DNA of 64,000 nucleotides from a virus. The notes below the pieces were generated by a model. That model was given only the letters and a program-made list of their open reading frames with translations. It did not search any database and was not told the DNA's origin. The stretch's first letter is position 1. Every line of letters starts with the position of its first letter. The stretch covers positions 62,001 to 126,000 of the IMG/VR virus record IMGVR_UViG_3300017788_000011; one strand, 5' to 3'. The translations under genes were made by a program, and so were the position numbers. Shown here piece after piece: positions 35,401-43,191 of this stretch.

Positions 35401-36027
35401 GGTGAACTGTTCCGAGTTGAACAGGCAACAGGTATTGCTACACTGAACGCCGATGCGTTTAACTTGAGCGGTTTGAATGAACTGCAACTTGGTTCTGTAG
35501 CATTAGGCGGATCAGGGGTTAGTGTCAGAGAGTTCTCAGCAGACCCGTTGTTAACAGCCAACAGTGATGCTGTTGTACCAACTCAGAGAGCAATTAAAAC
35601 ATTCGTTGAAAATATTATCGGTGCTGGTGGATCGAACCTTGTGGCTAACTCAATTACCTTAGGTGGTATGGAGTTAACCGGCAATCAGATTTCTGCCACA
35701 GGTGCTTTAGATCTTGTGTTAACAACCATAGATCCAACAACCTCAATAGTATTCAACAGAATACCAGAAACCAGTATTGCTCCAACCAGCGGTGATCATT
35801 TAACCAATAAAACTTATACAGATTACACTTATGCTCCAACTATACAAAATCTTTCATTTAATGTTGCATCTGGAAGATTGACCTATGTTGAAGAACATGC
35901 TGATTCTGCTCAAACAGTTACACAGGCAGATCCAGAATCAATAACACAACGTGATCAAGCATATATTGGACAGGTTAGATCGAGTTTTTCAATCAATGCC
36001 AGCGGGCATTTGATAATTACAATGTAA
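32431..36027 (+). CDS. Large adhesin with CBM5/12-like modules and beta-helix
   Basis: A 1198-residue protein. Residues about 10-290 contain six related modules of the form W-x-x-x-x-x-Y-x-x-x-D-x-V-x-x-G-x-x-Y-x-x-x-x-x-H (for example GTWSGSSVDYKLNDLVKYG and GNWASGQSYKPGDVVNYGSS), resembling carbohydrate-binding module 5/12. Residues about 365-560 (YYVAPDGVDAAGRGDNIDRP, TIFVKSGTYAEQLPIVVPAG) look like a right-handed beta-helix of pectate-lyase type. The C-terminal third is fibre-like (SGRLTYVEEHADSAQ near the end). A virion protein that binds surface polysaccharide is inferred. Confidence 0.7.
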   Translation: MAEFKIGRLRFVWRGVWTTGYDYVKDDVIRVGGSSYVCIEGHTSDSTFAADSDKWERMQEGIQFRGNWAGTTIYENNDIVVYGGIAYIVTTAHTSTSSFDPTKFSALVKGFDWKGTWSGSSVDYKLNDLVKYGPNVYLCSTAHTSSASFDESKWTLFVPGLEFEDSWSSATVYQTGDIVTYGGYAYVSQQNHTNQNPSTATSYWELLTTGYRNVGTWSAVTAYRVGNVVQYGGNAYEAIVDSTNQLPTNTSFWRLIVQGLNFIGNWASGQSYKPGDVVNYGSSSYRVKQNHTSANSGALRPDLDTGGVNYGLLSEGDSNYVTLNRGDIIARGATSNYNVAIGTEGKVLRSDGTDPVWEYLGIRQDVYYVAPDGVDAAGRGDNIDRPWASVKYACQNITGPATIFVKSGTYAEQLPIVVPAGVTVWGDDLRTVVITPASGYAAVDMFRMRNGSNLRNLTMSGLTSTLGAPLPSGTRRTTCSFVSLDPGTGPSDTAAWISTKSPYVQNCSTFGTQVCGLKVDGTLHNGGNKSIVANDFTQIIDDGIGVWLNGGAKAELVSVFTYYCYIGYLTTNGGTIRGVNGNNSYGTYGAVSEDGDPTETPQTGTVNNRNNEALIGGILCGGSQIVQIEIENGGEAYTSASITIAGNGAGHVITPLFANGAISRVDVTNNGADHKFALNNAQTGTATSITLGLTDQTATNAYNGMRITIVDGQGSGQTAIISSYNGGTKVATVVQEDGVTPGWDHLITGTAIETALNETTRYRIEPRVRLSGGTAPSTPAKLRAVVEAGEVTAIYILSGGSGYNPASAPSVIITDPNASVLAVATVLIKNGAITGFTYTNRGTSYTTASGTITGDGYADILQTGGYLNVNGLSQNITPGSNIAIAGDSVTYRCVAFTDASGSSPNISGRIRISPYTSNAPAQGTVVTITERYSNVRLTGHDFLNIGTGGVTTTNYPNTPTTPPSQANEVVEYGGGRVFYTSTDQDGNFRVGELFRVEQATGIATLNADAFNLSGLNELQLGSVALGGSGVSVREFSADPLLTANSDAVVPTQRAIKTFVENIIGAGGSNLVANSITLGGMELTGNQISATGALDLVLTTIDPTTSIVFNRIPETSIAPTSGDHLTNKTYTDYTYAPTIQNLSFNVASGRLTYVEEHADSAQTVTQADPESITQRDQAYIGQVRSSFSINASGHLIITM

Positions 36028-36047
36028 TGAATTAAGGGAAGATAGAC

Positions 36048-38156
36048 ATGCCAACAACAGCATTAGGATCAACAAGATTTGTCAAACAGGGAGTATGGGA
36101 CGTATCAACGGCCTACTCAATCGACGATGTAGTTTACTACAACGGAAGTTGGTATTTGTGTACAGCAAATGCCATAGCAGGGACACTGCCAACTAACACC
36201 AGTTTTTACACATCCTGGCAACAGGCGTTTAACTGGCGAGGCACACACGTTAACACGTCGGGCACTGCTTATGCTGTGGGAGATGTGGTAAAATACACAA
36301 CCTCCTACACCACAGGAGCACTGACAGCAGGAACATTTGAACGAACAGCCACTCAGGTCTATCGATGTACAACTGCACATACTGCCGACGGTACAAACAC
36401 TTATCTTCCGATTAACGTTACATATTGGACATTAGTCAGTTCCAGTTCTTACAACGACGGCACAGTGAGTCTTGTCACAGCAAAGATTACAGAAACACGC
36501 GGTGTTACAGGCAGCAGTCCAGATAAAGCAGTGAAATTTCAGAATCAAGGTTTAGTTGGCGACACAGATGTTCGTTATCTAAAAGGTACAAACAGAAGTC
36601 ATTCCGGTTCATACGATCGCGGAGGATTTATCACCCAAGACGGCCAATGGCGATCTTGGGGATTAAACAGCAATCAAGTTATGGGAAATAACCTCACCTA
36701 TGGCCCACATTCTGCAACCACAAGTTTCTTCTTTAACGATTGGTTCCGTTCAACATCAAACGGTGGTGCTGGTGTACACTCAACTCCGGATAACAAAATT
36801 CCTCGAGTAGTACAAGTCGACGGCGGTTGGGACTTTACATTGGTATTGTTTAACAACGGCGAAGTTTACCATCTTGGCCACGGAGGCAACGGTGAAAGTG
36901 GCGATCGTTCAAACAGCACCCGTTATATTGCTCGTGTAGGTGGTACGTATACAGAAACAGCCGTGGCACTAAACACTTCTACACACCTGTTTAGAGACAT
37001 TAGAATTAAGAGAATTACTACCAGCGGCAGCGAAAGAGGTTCGGCAGCGCACCACTGTGTAGCACTTGACGAAGACGGCCAAGTATGGACCTGGGGTTAT
37101 AATGCCTACGGCCAACTTGGTGATAACTCTGTAACTTCACGTAATATTCCAACACTGATCAACAAAGCGTTCTTTGGACTAACAGGTTCAGAAAAGGTAG
37201 TGGCTATTTGGGCAGGTGGTGGAGAATATGGTTATAACTTTGCCTTAACAGAAAAGAATACACTGTTCGCCTGGGGTTATAATAACTACGGACATCTTGG
37301 GTTAGGTACAACCAGCACCAACGTTCGTGTGCCTACAGAAGTTACCACTCAAACTTGGACCTCAGCAGCCGCAGGAACAATTACAAAAATTGTCACAGCA
37401 GACGGATATACTACAACACCTTACAGTTGTACAGCAATTTTAACTTCAAAAGGATCTGTATATGTAGCAGGTTATAATGCCGCAGGCCATATGATGTTAA
37501 ACAACACCAGCCAGCAAAACTCGTTTACAATTGTAACATCAGGACCAGGAGCCAGTCTTACTGCTAACGATGTTTGGATGACCAACGGCACTTATGCTTC
37601 TATGTGGGTCACAGACATAGCCAGTAAAAAACTCTGGGCCTGTGGTTCTAACAACAGCGGGCAGTTAGGTATTCTTGGAACTAACGCTACTTACAGCACA
37701 GCACAAGAGTGTGTCAAATCAATCAACAATGTGCAGACTGCATTGACAGGTGTAACAAAATTATCAGCATTAGGTGCTTCAACCAGCGGTGTTAATACCA
37801 CAGTTATTGTAGCAACCAGCGATGGCTGGAGTTACGGTGCCGGCTACAATGGCTACGGGCAATTAAGTCTTGGAACATCAAACACCTATCATTACCAACA
37901 CAGCGACAACAACGGCAAAGAATCCACAGGACAGCGAGGTTTCCATATGATTAAAATGCCACCTTCATTGGCTGGTAACGTTGCGGATGTTACTATCTAT
38001 GGCTACTCTGATAACGGTTCTATAGGATATCATGAGTGTACCTGGTTAAGCACAACTGGACAGGTATTCCAAGCCGGTTATAATTCTTCGTTTAGCGTTA
38101 CAGGATCAACCAACGGCGAACACTATAACATTATGCGACCAGTTATTACAAGTTAA
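36048..38156 (+). CDS. RCC1-propeller tail adhesin, copy 1
   Basis: A 702-residue protein. Two CBM5/12-like modules come first (GVWDVSTAYSIDDVVYYNGS; FNWRGTHVNTSGTAYAVGDV). From about residue 200 to the end there are about eight RCC1-type repeats, for example VWTWGYNAYGQLGDNSVTSR, LFAWGYNNYGHLGLGTTSTN and LWACGSNNSGQLGILG, expected to close into a seven-bladed or similar propeller. RCC1-type propellers bind proteins, membranes or other ligands in cellular proteins; here a host-receptor-binding role is inferred. It is one of three paralogues in this array. Confidence 0.75.
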   Translation: MPTTALGSTRFVKQGVWDVSTAYSIDDVVYYNGSWYLCTANAIAGTLPTNTSFYTSWQQAFNWRGTHVNTSGTAYAVGDVVKYTTSYTTGALTAGTFERTATQVYRCTTAHTADGTNTYLPINVTYWTLVSSSSYNDGTVSLVTAKITETRGVTGSSPDKAVKFQNQGLVGDTDVRYLKGTNRSHSGSYDRGGFITQDGQWRSWGLNSNQVMGNNLTYGPHSATTSFFFNDWFRSTSNGGAGVHSTPDNKIPRVVQVDGGWDFTLVLFNNGEVYHLGHGGNGESGDRSNSTRYIARVGGTYTETAVALNTSTHLFRDIRIKRITTSGSERGSAAHHCVALDEDGQVWTWGYNAYGQLGDNSVTSRNIPTLINKAFFGLTGSEKVVAIWAGGGEYGYNFALTEKNTLFAWGYNNYGHLGLGTTSTNVRVPTEVTTQTWTSAAAGTITKIVTADGYTTTPYSCTAILTSKGSVYVAGYNAAGHMMLNNTSQQNSFTIVTSGPGASLTANDVWMTNGTYASMWVTDIASKKLWACGSNNSGQLGILGTNATYSTAQECVKSINNVQTALTGVTKLSALGASTSGVNTTVIVATSDGWSYGAGYNGYGQLSLGTSNTYHYQHSDNNGKESTGQRGFHMIKMPPSLAGNVADVTIYGYSDNGSIGYHECTWLSTTGQVFQAGYNSSFSVTGSTNGEHYNIMRPVITS

Positions 38157-38168
38157 AAGGAAAAGAAA

Positions 38169-40556
38169 ATGGCAATATTAGATCTTGGTAAAGTAAAACT
38201 TTTATGGCGCGGTAACTGGGCTACAGGCACTGCCTACGAAAAAGATGACGTTGTCTACAGCAACGGATCTGTGTGGATCTGTACGCAGAGTCATGCGGCT
38301 TCTACATCGGGACAGGGACTTAATAGATTAGCACCAGGCAAACGTTTTAGACAAAGTGGTTATGGTGTTACCTATGACAACGAAAAACCAGTAGTAATTT
38401 ATGATGTTTCTAAACGAGGCGGAAAATTTTATCTCAACGGTAGACTAAATCCAAACATTACCATTGAAAAAGGTCACACATATCGTTTTTATGTTCACGA
38501 CTCAACTATGAGCGGTGTAAGTTTTAGATTTGCCACATCAACAGACGGATCTACTTATACATCGGGGGTAACAACCCGTGGTGCTGGTGCAGAAAACACT
38601 GCTTATGTGCAGATCACTGTGCCCACTGACGCACCTGCTACACTGTATTACAAACAAGACGGTGTTGCCGGTGTTGCAGACACTGCTACGATCACAGTAT
38701 CAGCAATATGGCAAGGCTGGCAGTACTGGGAGGAATTATCTTCCGGTCTTAAGTGGGCAGGAAACTGGAGCAACAGCACACAGTACTATACAAATGACGT
38801 TGTAGTCTATGATGGAAATATGTATTATGCACTCTGCGACAGTGTAGGAGAAATACCAGACATTACTTCTGCACACAGATCGCAGTATATTGAATGGTTG
38901 GGACAACAGACCACACAGAGAAATAACTACACATGGCATTTATTAGCAGGAAATCAACACAAGCGCAGACACGATCTTATCATGTGGATGCCTAATCAAG
39001 GACCTGTAAATTGGCCTTATCTACACAACGATGATGTAGAACCAGCGACATATAGAAAGTTTCAATATATTTCTTCAGATGGTAGAGTTATGGGGCTTGG
39101 AGCAGGAACATCAGGAAATAACTCAGGGATGAACAGCGCAGGCGGGGTTACCAGTTACATTCAAGAACATCCATTTTATTTCATGGAATGGTGGAAATCC
39201 AGAGAAGCAGTGTATTCAGACGGTAGCAAATTACCGAGGCTTGAAGAAGGCAGTATGCCGGGTACTGGTTATAACCGACTGATCAATCGCGGCGGAGAAG
39301 TTCCTAAGTGTATTCAAATTGAATTGAGTTACGATTCAACCTATTATCTGTTTGACAACGGCGAACTATGGTCGCTGGGCTATAACGCACAGGGAAACAA
39401 AGGCCTGGGAACTACCTCTAACAGAGACCGCCCAGTTCGAGTACAGAATTTTGCAGATAGAAAAATCATCAAAGTCTCATCCAGTAAACAGTATGAAAAT
39501 TCAACCCACCATGTCATGGCTCTTGACGACGAAGGCGATGTATGGACTTGGGGCTATAACGGTTATGGGCAACTTGGGCACGGCCACAGCAGAGATGTCT
39601 ACAGTCCAAGACGTATTCCCAGAGAGTGGTTTGATGGCGAAGAAATCATCGACATCTTAGCCGCAGGCAATGAGTACGGCACCAGTTACGTACGAACCAA
39701 GAGCAGTTTTTTATACTCTTGGGGATATAATGCTGTAGGACAACTGGGTGTAGGCGATACAACCAATAGATGGAAACCAACTAAGATTCTGTCTTTCAAT
39801 CCTGTGACCAACGGCGGCATACTAAAATTTGCCATGAGCGGATCAAGTTCTGGCTCGTTCCATTTATTAGACGGCAACGGTTACATGTGGCATGCTGGAT
39901 TTAACGGCTACGGCACAGCATTAAACGCTGGTACTACAAACAACAATACTTTAGCCAGATCAACTTTGGCGCCTACAGCAGGAGCCACTGTTAATTTTTG
40001 GGCCAGCTCGCCCAGCGGTTATAATATGATTGTTATGAGAACCAATAACGGTAACACATATTTTTCCGGATATAACGGTGCCTATTATCATTCAGGTATT
40101 GGCAATCAGACCACACCGCAGAGTTCTCCGACATTGGTTCCAACTATAACTAACGTTAAGAAAGTCTGTTTCAGAGGAACCCACTCTACTCCTATTAGAA
40201 GTTACTGGCTAACTGACAGCGGTAGATTATATAGTCAAGGTTACAGTAACTATAGCGCACACGGCAATGAATACGGATCAAACAGTCTTATTCAAAACGG
40301 TGTTAACTATTATGTAACTTCCATGGCCATCCCGTCGGGGACTAAGATTATTGATATGTGGGTTAGTTGTGCTGATGAAGGCACAAACTATGCAGGTTCA
40401 TCAAACTATTTCCTCTGCGACAACGGACAGGTATTTGGCAACGGATATTCTGGTCGAGGTAACAGCGTCAATAACTTAATGATGGGTAATCATAGCGGGG
40501 CATGGAACGCAGGTATACTGTATCCATATCAAATATCTAAAGGATATTGTAATTAA
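38169..40556 (+). CDS. RCC1-propeller tail adhesin, copy 2, with cupredoxin-like insert
   Basis: A 795-residue protein, 12 bases after copy 1 with AAAGGAAAAG as ribosome site. It begins with a CBM5/12-like module (KLLWRGNWATGTAYEKDDVV). Residues about 75-178 form a cupredoxin-like sandwich (NITIEKGHTYRFYVHDSTMS ... ATLYYKQDGVAGVADTATI) that lacks Cys/His/Met ligands, followed by a second CBM-like module (LKWAGNWSNSTQYYTNDVVV). About eight RCC1 repeats then follow (ELWSLGYNAQGNKGLGTTSN; VWTWGYNGYGQLGHGHS; LYSWGYNAVGQLGVGDTTNR). Receptor-binding role inferred. Confidence 0.75.
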   Translation: MAILDLGKVKLLWRGNWATGTAYEKDDVVYSNGSVWICTQSHAASTSGQGLNRLAPGKRFRQSGYGVTYDNEKPVVIYDVSKRGGKFYLNGRLNPNITIEKGHTYRFYVHDSTMSGVSFRFATSTDGSTYTSGVTTRGAGAENTAYVQITVPTDAPATLYYKQDGVAGVADTATITVSAIWQGWQYWEELSSGLKWAGNWSNSTQYYTNDVVVYDGNMYYALCDSVGEIPDITSAHRSQYIEWLGQQTTQRNNYTWHLLAGNQHKRRHDLIMWMPNQGPVNWPYLHNDDVEPATYRKFQYISSDGRVMGLGAGTSGNNSGMNSAGGVTSYIQEHPFYFMEWWKSREAVYSDGSKLPRLEEGSMPGTGYNRLINRGGEVPKCIQIELSYDSTYYLFDNGELWSLGYNAQGNKGLGTTSNRDRPVRVQNFADRKIIKVSSSKQYENSTHHVMALDDEGDVWTWGYNGYGQLGHGHSRDVYSPRRIPREWFDGEEIIDILAAGNEYGTSYVRTKSSFLYSWGYNAVGQLGVGDTTNRWKPTKILSFNPVTNGGILKFAMSGSSSGSFHLLDGNGYMWHAGFNGYGTALNAGTTNNNTLARSTLAPTAGATVNFWASSPSGYNMIVMRTNNGNTYFSGYNGAYYHSGIGNQTTPQSSPTLVPTITNVKKVCFRGTHSTPIRSYWLTDSGRLYSQGYSNYSAHGNEYGSNSLIQNGVNYYVTSMAIPSGTKIIDMWVSCADEGTNYAGSSNYFLCDNGQVFGNGYSGRGNSVNNLMMGNHSGAWNAGILYPYQISKGYCN

Positions 40557-40573
40557 TTTTAAAGGAGTCAAAA

Positions 40574-40999
40574 ATGACAATGAAAGTTTGCAGTTTTGTG
40601 GAAAAGTCAGGTGTTACTAACCCACAATTTAATAAAACAGATAACACCGTTACAGATGATGTTGTTCAACTGGGAAACGAAGGAACAAAATTCTTTTTTT
40701 CCTTTGACGATAGCAACGTTACAGTAGAGGCAGATTCTGCCTCTGAATTCAAAGTCTATGACTTTGCCAATGCTTCAGATGTAGCAGAAATCAAATCAAA
40801 TATTGTAGCCATGCGCTATATTATTCAGCAGTGTGCGTCATTTGAAGATAAATTTATGCTAAACAGAAATGTATACTCTGTAGTCAAAGCCATTAAAAAC
40901 AACGACACAGAATTTGCGGCTGCCCTGGATGCCTGCGAAGATGAAAAAGATGCTTTCTTACAAGGATTAGGTTTTCCAGGCGTTAGCATTCTCAGTTAA
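40574..40999 (+). CDS. Small protein between adhesins, possible fibre chaperone
   Basis: A 141-residue acidic protein, MTMKVCSFVEKSGVTNPQFN, preceded by AAAGGAG. It is mixed alpha/beta, with a helical C-terminal half (VAEIKSNIVAMRYIIQQCAS; AIKNNDTEFAAALDACEDEK). Unlike its neighbours it has no beta repeats or binding modules. Placement between RCC1 adhesin copies 2 and 3 suggests an accessory role such as folding or attachment of fibres; there is no motif to prove it. Confidence 0.55.
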   Translation: MTMKVCSFVEKSGVTNPQFNKTDNTVTDDVVQLGNEGTKFFFSFDDSNVTVEADSASEFKVYDFANASDVAEIKSNIVAMRYIIQQCASFEDKFMLNRNVYSVVKAIKNNDTEFAAALDACEDEKDAFLQGLGFPGVSILS

Positions 41000-41015
41000 T
41001 TAAGGACAGGACAAA

Positions 41016-43175
41016 ATGAATCCTATAGATATTTCAAAATTAAAAAACAGATGGTTGGGCAGTTGGAATCCCGGTGTACAATATAAAACTAATGATGTTG
41101 TGCAGTGGAGAGGATCGAGCTACGTCTGTATTCAAGATATTCCCTCAGACAAAATTGTGGTAGCAGATACCTCAGTTAGTACAAATATGTACATGTCAGT
41201 TCCGCCCAACGTTGTGTTAAAGTCTATAGACCCCACAGACTCGGCATATTGGATTGACATGTCTCCAGGAATGAAATACAAAAAAGCCTGGGCTCCGAGA
41301 TCTACATATACACAAGGTGACATTGTAGAACTTGGCGGTGATCTCTACATCTGTATTCAAGGGGAAGTGCGTAATACCTACGTTACTGATTCAACATATT
41401 GGACCAAGATTTTTGAAAACGCAGACAGAGATCAGCGTTATGTTTCTGCTGATTTTATCAATCAGCAGCCACTGGGCTGGACACGCAACAACGGAGACCA
41501 ATGGTGGGGCAGCGGAAACATGGGCTACCACTTTGGATTTATCGGCTGTGACGGCAGTGCCTATGTAGGTGGCGCAAGATATCGCGGCACCGGCATGGGA
41601 GCAAATGCTAACAACAACTTTGGTCAAAGCGGCTGGGCCACTCCGGGATTTACCTTTGTAGATTGGTTAAGTTCCACAGACAAAGGTGGTGCAGGACCAT
41701 TAACAACGCCCGACGGACAACCACCAAAATTGATTCAGTGGGCCTGCCAAGCAGGGGATACTACCGCAGTCAGCGGCGGCGTAAGTCTATGGTTGTTTAA
41801 CAACGGCGAAGTGTATTCTTCGGGGTATAATGCACACGGACAACTCGGTATCACTTCGGGCGACACCACAGAACGCTATTGGCCAATTCGTGTTACAGCC
41901 AATGAAACCACAGACTGGTGGGGCAACACTATTCCTAAAACATTCAATCAAACTAAGATTATCAAAGTCTGTCTTAGCGGAACACCTCATTGGAACGAAG
42001 GACCACAGAGCTGTTATGCCATAGGTGATGATGGTTCTGTATGGTCCTGGGGGTATAACGGTTACGGCCAACTGGGTCTTGGTCCAGAATCTACTACCAC
42101 TAACAGCATTGGTCAGGCAGAAACTAACCAAACTATACCTAAGCGAATTCCTCAACAGCATTTTGACAATAAAAAGATTGTTGATATCATGGCATTTGGT
42201 GGTAGATACGGTTATTGTTTTGCCTTAGACGAGGATGGATTCCTATGGTCTTGGGGTCTTGCTGTTCGCGGTGGTACAGGTCTTGCTGACAGACATGCAG
42301 ACACTGGCTATACAATCGGACGTCAGTTTACACCAGTGAGAATTTCTATAGATTGGAATCGTCACGGTGGCATGAAAAAATTAATGTCTATGAACTCTGT
42401 GGGCAACTATGAATTCACTTATATCCTTGACGGCGACGGATACATTTGGTATGCTGGACAATCTAACGTCATGGGACAGGCCAGTATTGCATCTGTGACC
42501 AATAGAAACGGTGACGAATCTACTCCCAAGTTTACTCGACTTGATAAAAACTGGTTCGGTGAACACAAAATTGAAAACTTTTGGATGGTAGGCAGTAACT
42601 ATGACTACAACGTCTATTTCAGAGAAAAGGGCACCGGCTTATTATATGTAATGGGAACAAACCAGGAAGGTCAAATGGGTACTCAAAATAACCATAGATA
42701 CAGTGACGCATCCTGGTCACCATTTCCCACAGTAATTCGCAATGTTAGATATCCCAAAGAAGTGGTTACGTTCTTCACAGGTAGTAATACCTACGCTAAC
42801 ACAGTCTGTGTAGTCTCAGACGACGGGGAATGCCACGGCTCGGGCCTTAACAGTTACGGCAGCCTTGGTTTTGGATTCGGTGGAGACAGTTACCCGGGTG
42901 TGGCAGAAGTCGAAGACCAGAGTTCTAATAACCTGTTTAGACGCATACCTATGCCACCAGGAACCACAATAACAAATATCAACTCTTGGGGCACACCCGG
43001 TTATGATGCCAGTATATGGCGTTCAGACAGCGGCGGGATACTGATTGCAGGCTTTGATGGTGAGAATGAAGGTAATCATATGTTACAAGGACATATCAAT
43101 ACCAGACGTTATCGTCAAACTGTCGGCAACCCAGGATCGTACCACGCATATCACATGCACAGTTATCCAGGTTAA
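41016..43175 (+). CDS. RCC1-propeller tail adhesin, copy 3
   Basis: A 719-residue protein. Two CBM5/12-like modules start it (RWLGSWNPGVQYKTNDVVQW; YKKAWAPRSTYTQGDIVELG). About eight RCC1-type repeats follow (VYSSGYNAHGQLGITSGDTT; VWSWGYNGYGQLGLGPES; LYVMGTNQEGQMGTQNNHRY; CHGSGLNSYGSLGFGFGGD). The blades have drifted from those of copies 1 and 2 while GYN-x-x-GQLG is kept, which fits duplication followed by diversification of receptor specificity. It ends with a His-rich tail (YHAYHMHSYPG). Confidence 0.75.
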   Translation: MNPIDISKLKNRWLGSWNPGVQYKTNDVVQWRGSSYVCIQDIPSDKIVVADTSVSTNMYMSVPPNVVLKSIDPTDSAYWIDMSPGMKYKKAWAPRSTYTQGDIVELGGDLYICIQGEVRNTYVTDSTYWTKIFENADRDQRYVSADFINQQPLGWTRNNGDQWWGSGNMGYHFGFIGCDGSAYVGGARYRGTGMGANANNNFGQSGWATPGFTFVDWLSSTDKGGAGPLTTPDGQPPKLIQWACQAGDTTAVSGGVSLWLFNNGEVYSSGYNAHGQLGITSGDTTERYWPIRVTANETTDWWGNTIPKTFNQTKIIKVCLSGTPHWNEGPQSCYAIGDDGSVWSWGYNGYGQLGLGPESTTTNSIGQAETNQTIPKRIPQQHFDNKKIVDIMAFGGRYGYCFALDEDGFLWSWGLAVRGGTGLADRHADTGYTIGRQFTPVRISIDWNRHGGMKKLMSMNSVGNYEFTYILDGDGYIWYAGQSNVMGQASIASVTNRNGDESTPKFTRLDKNWFGEHKIENFWMVGSNYDYNVYFREKGTGLLYVMGTNQEGQMGTQNNHRYSDASWSPFPTVIRNVRYPKEVVTFFTGSNTYANTVCVVSDDGECHGSGLNSYGSLGFGFGGDSYPGVAEVEDQSSNNLFRRIPMPPGTTITNINSWGTPGYDASIWRSDSGGILIAGFDGENEGNHMLQGHINTRRYRQTVGNPGSYHAYHMHSYPG

Positions 43176-43191
43176 TTTATAGTAGAGAGAA

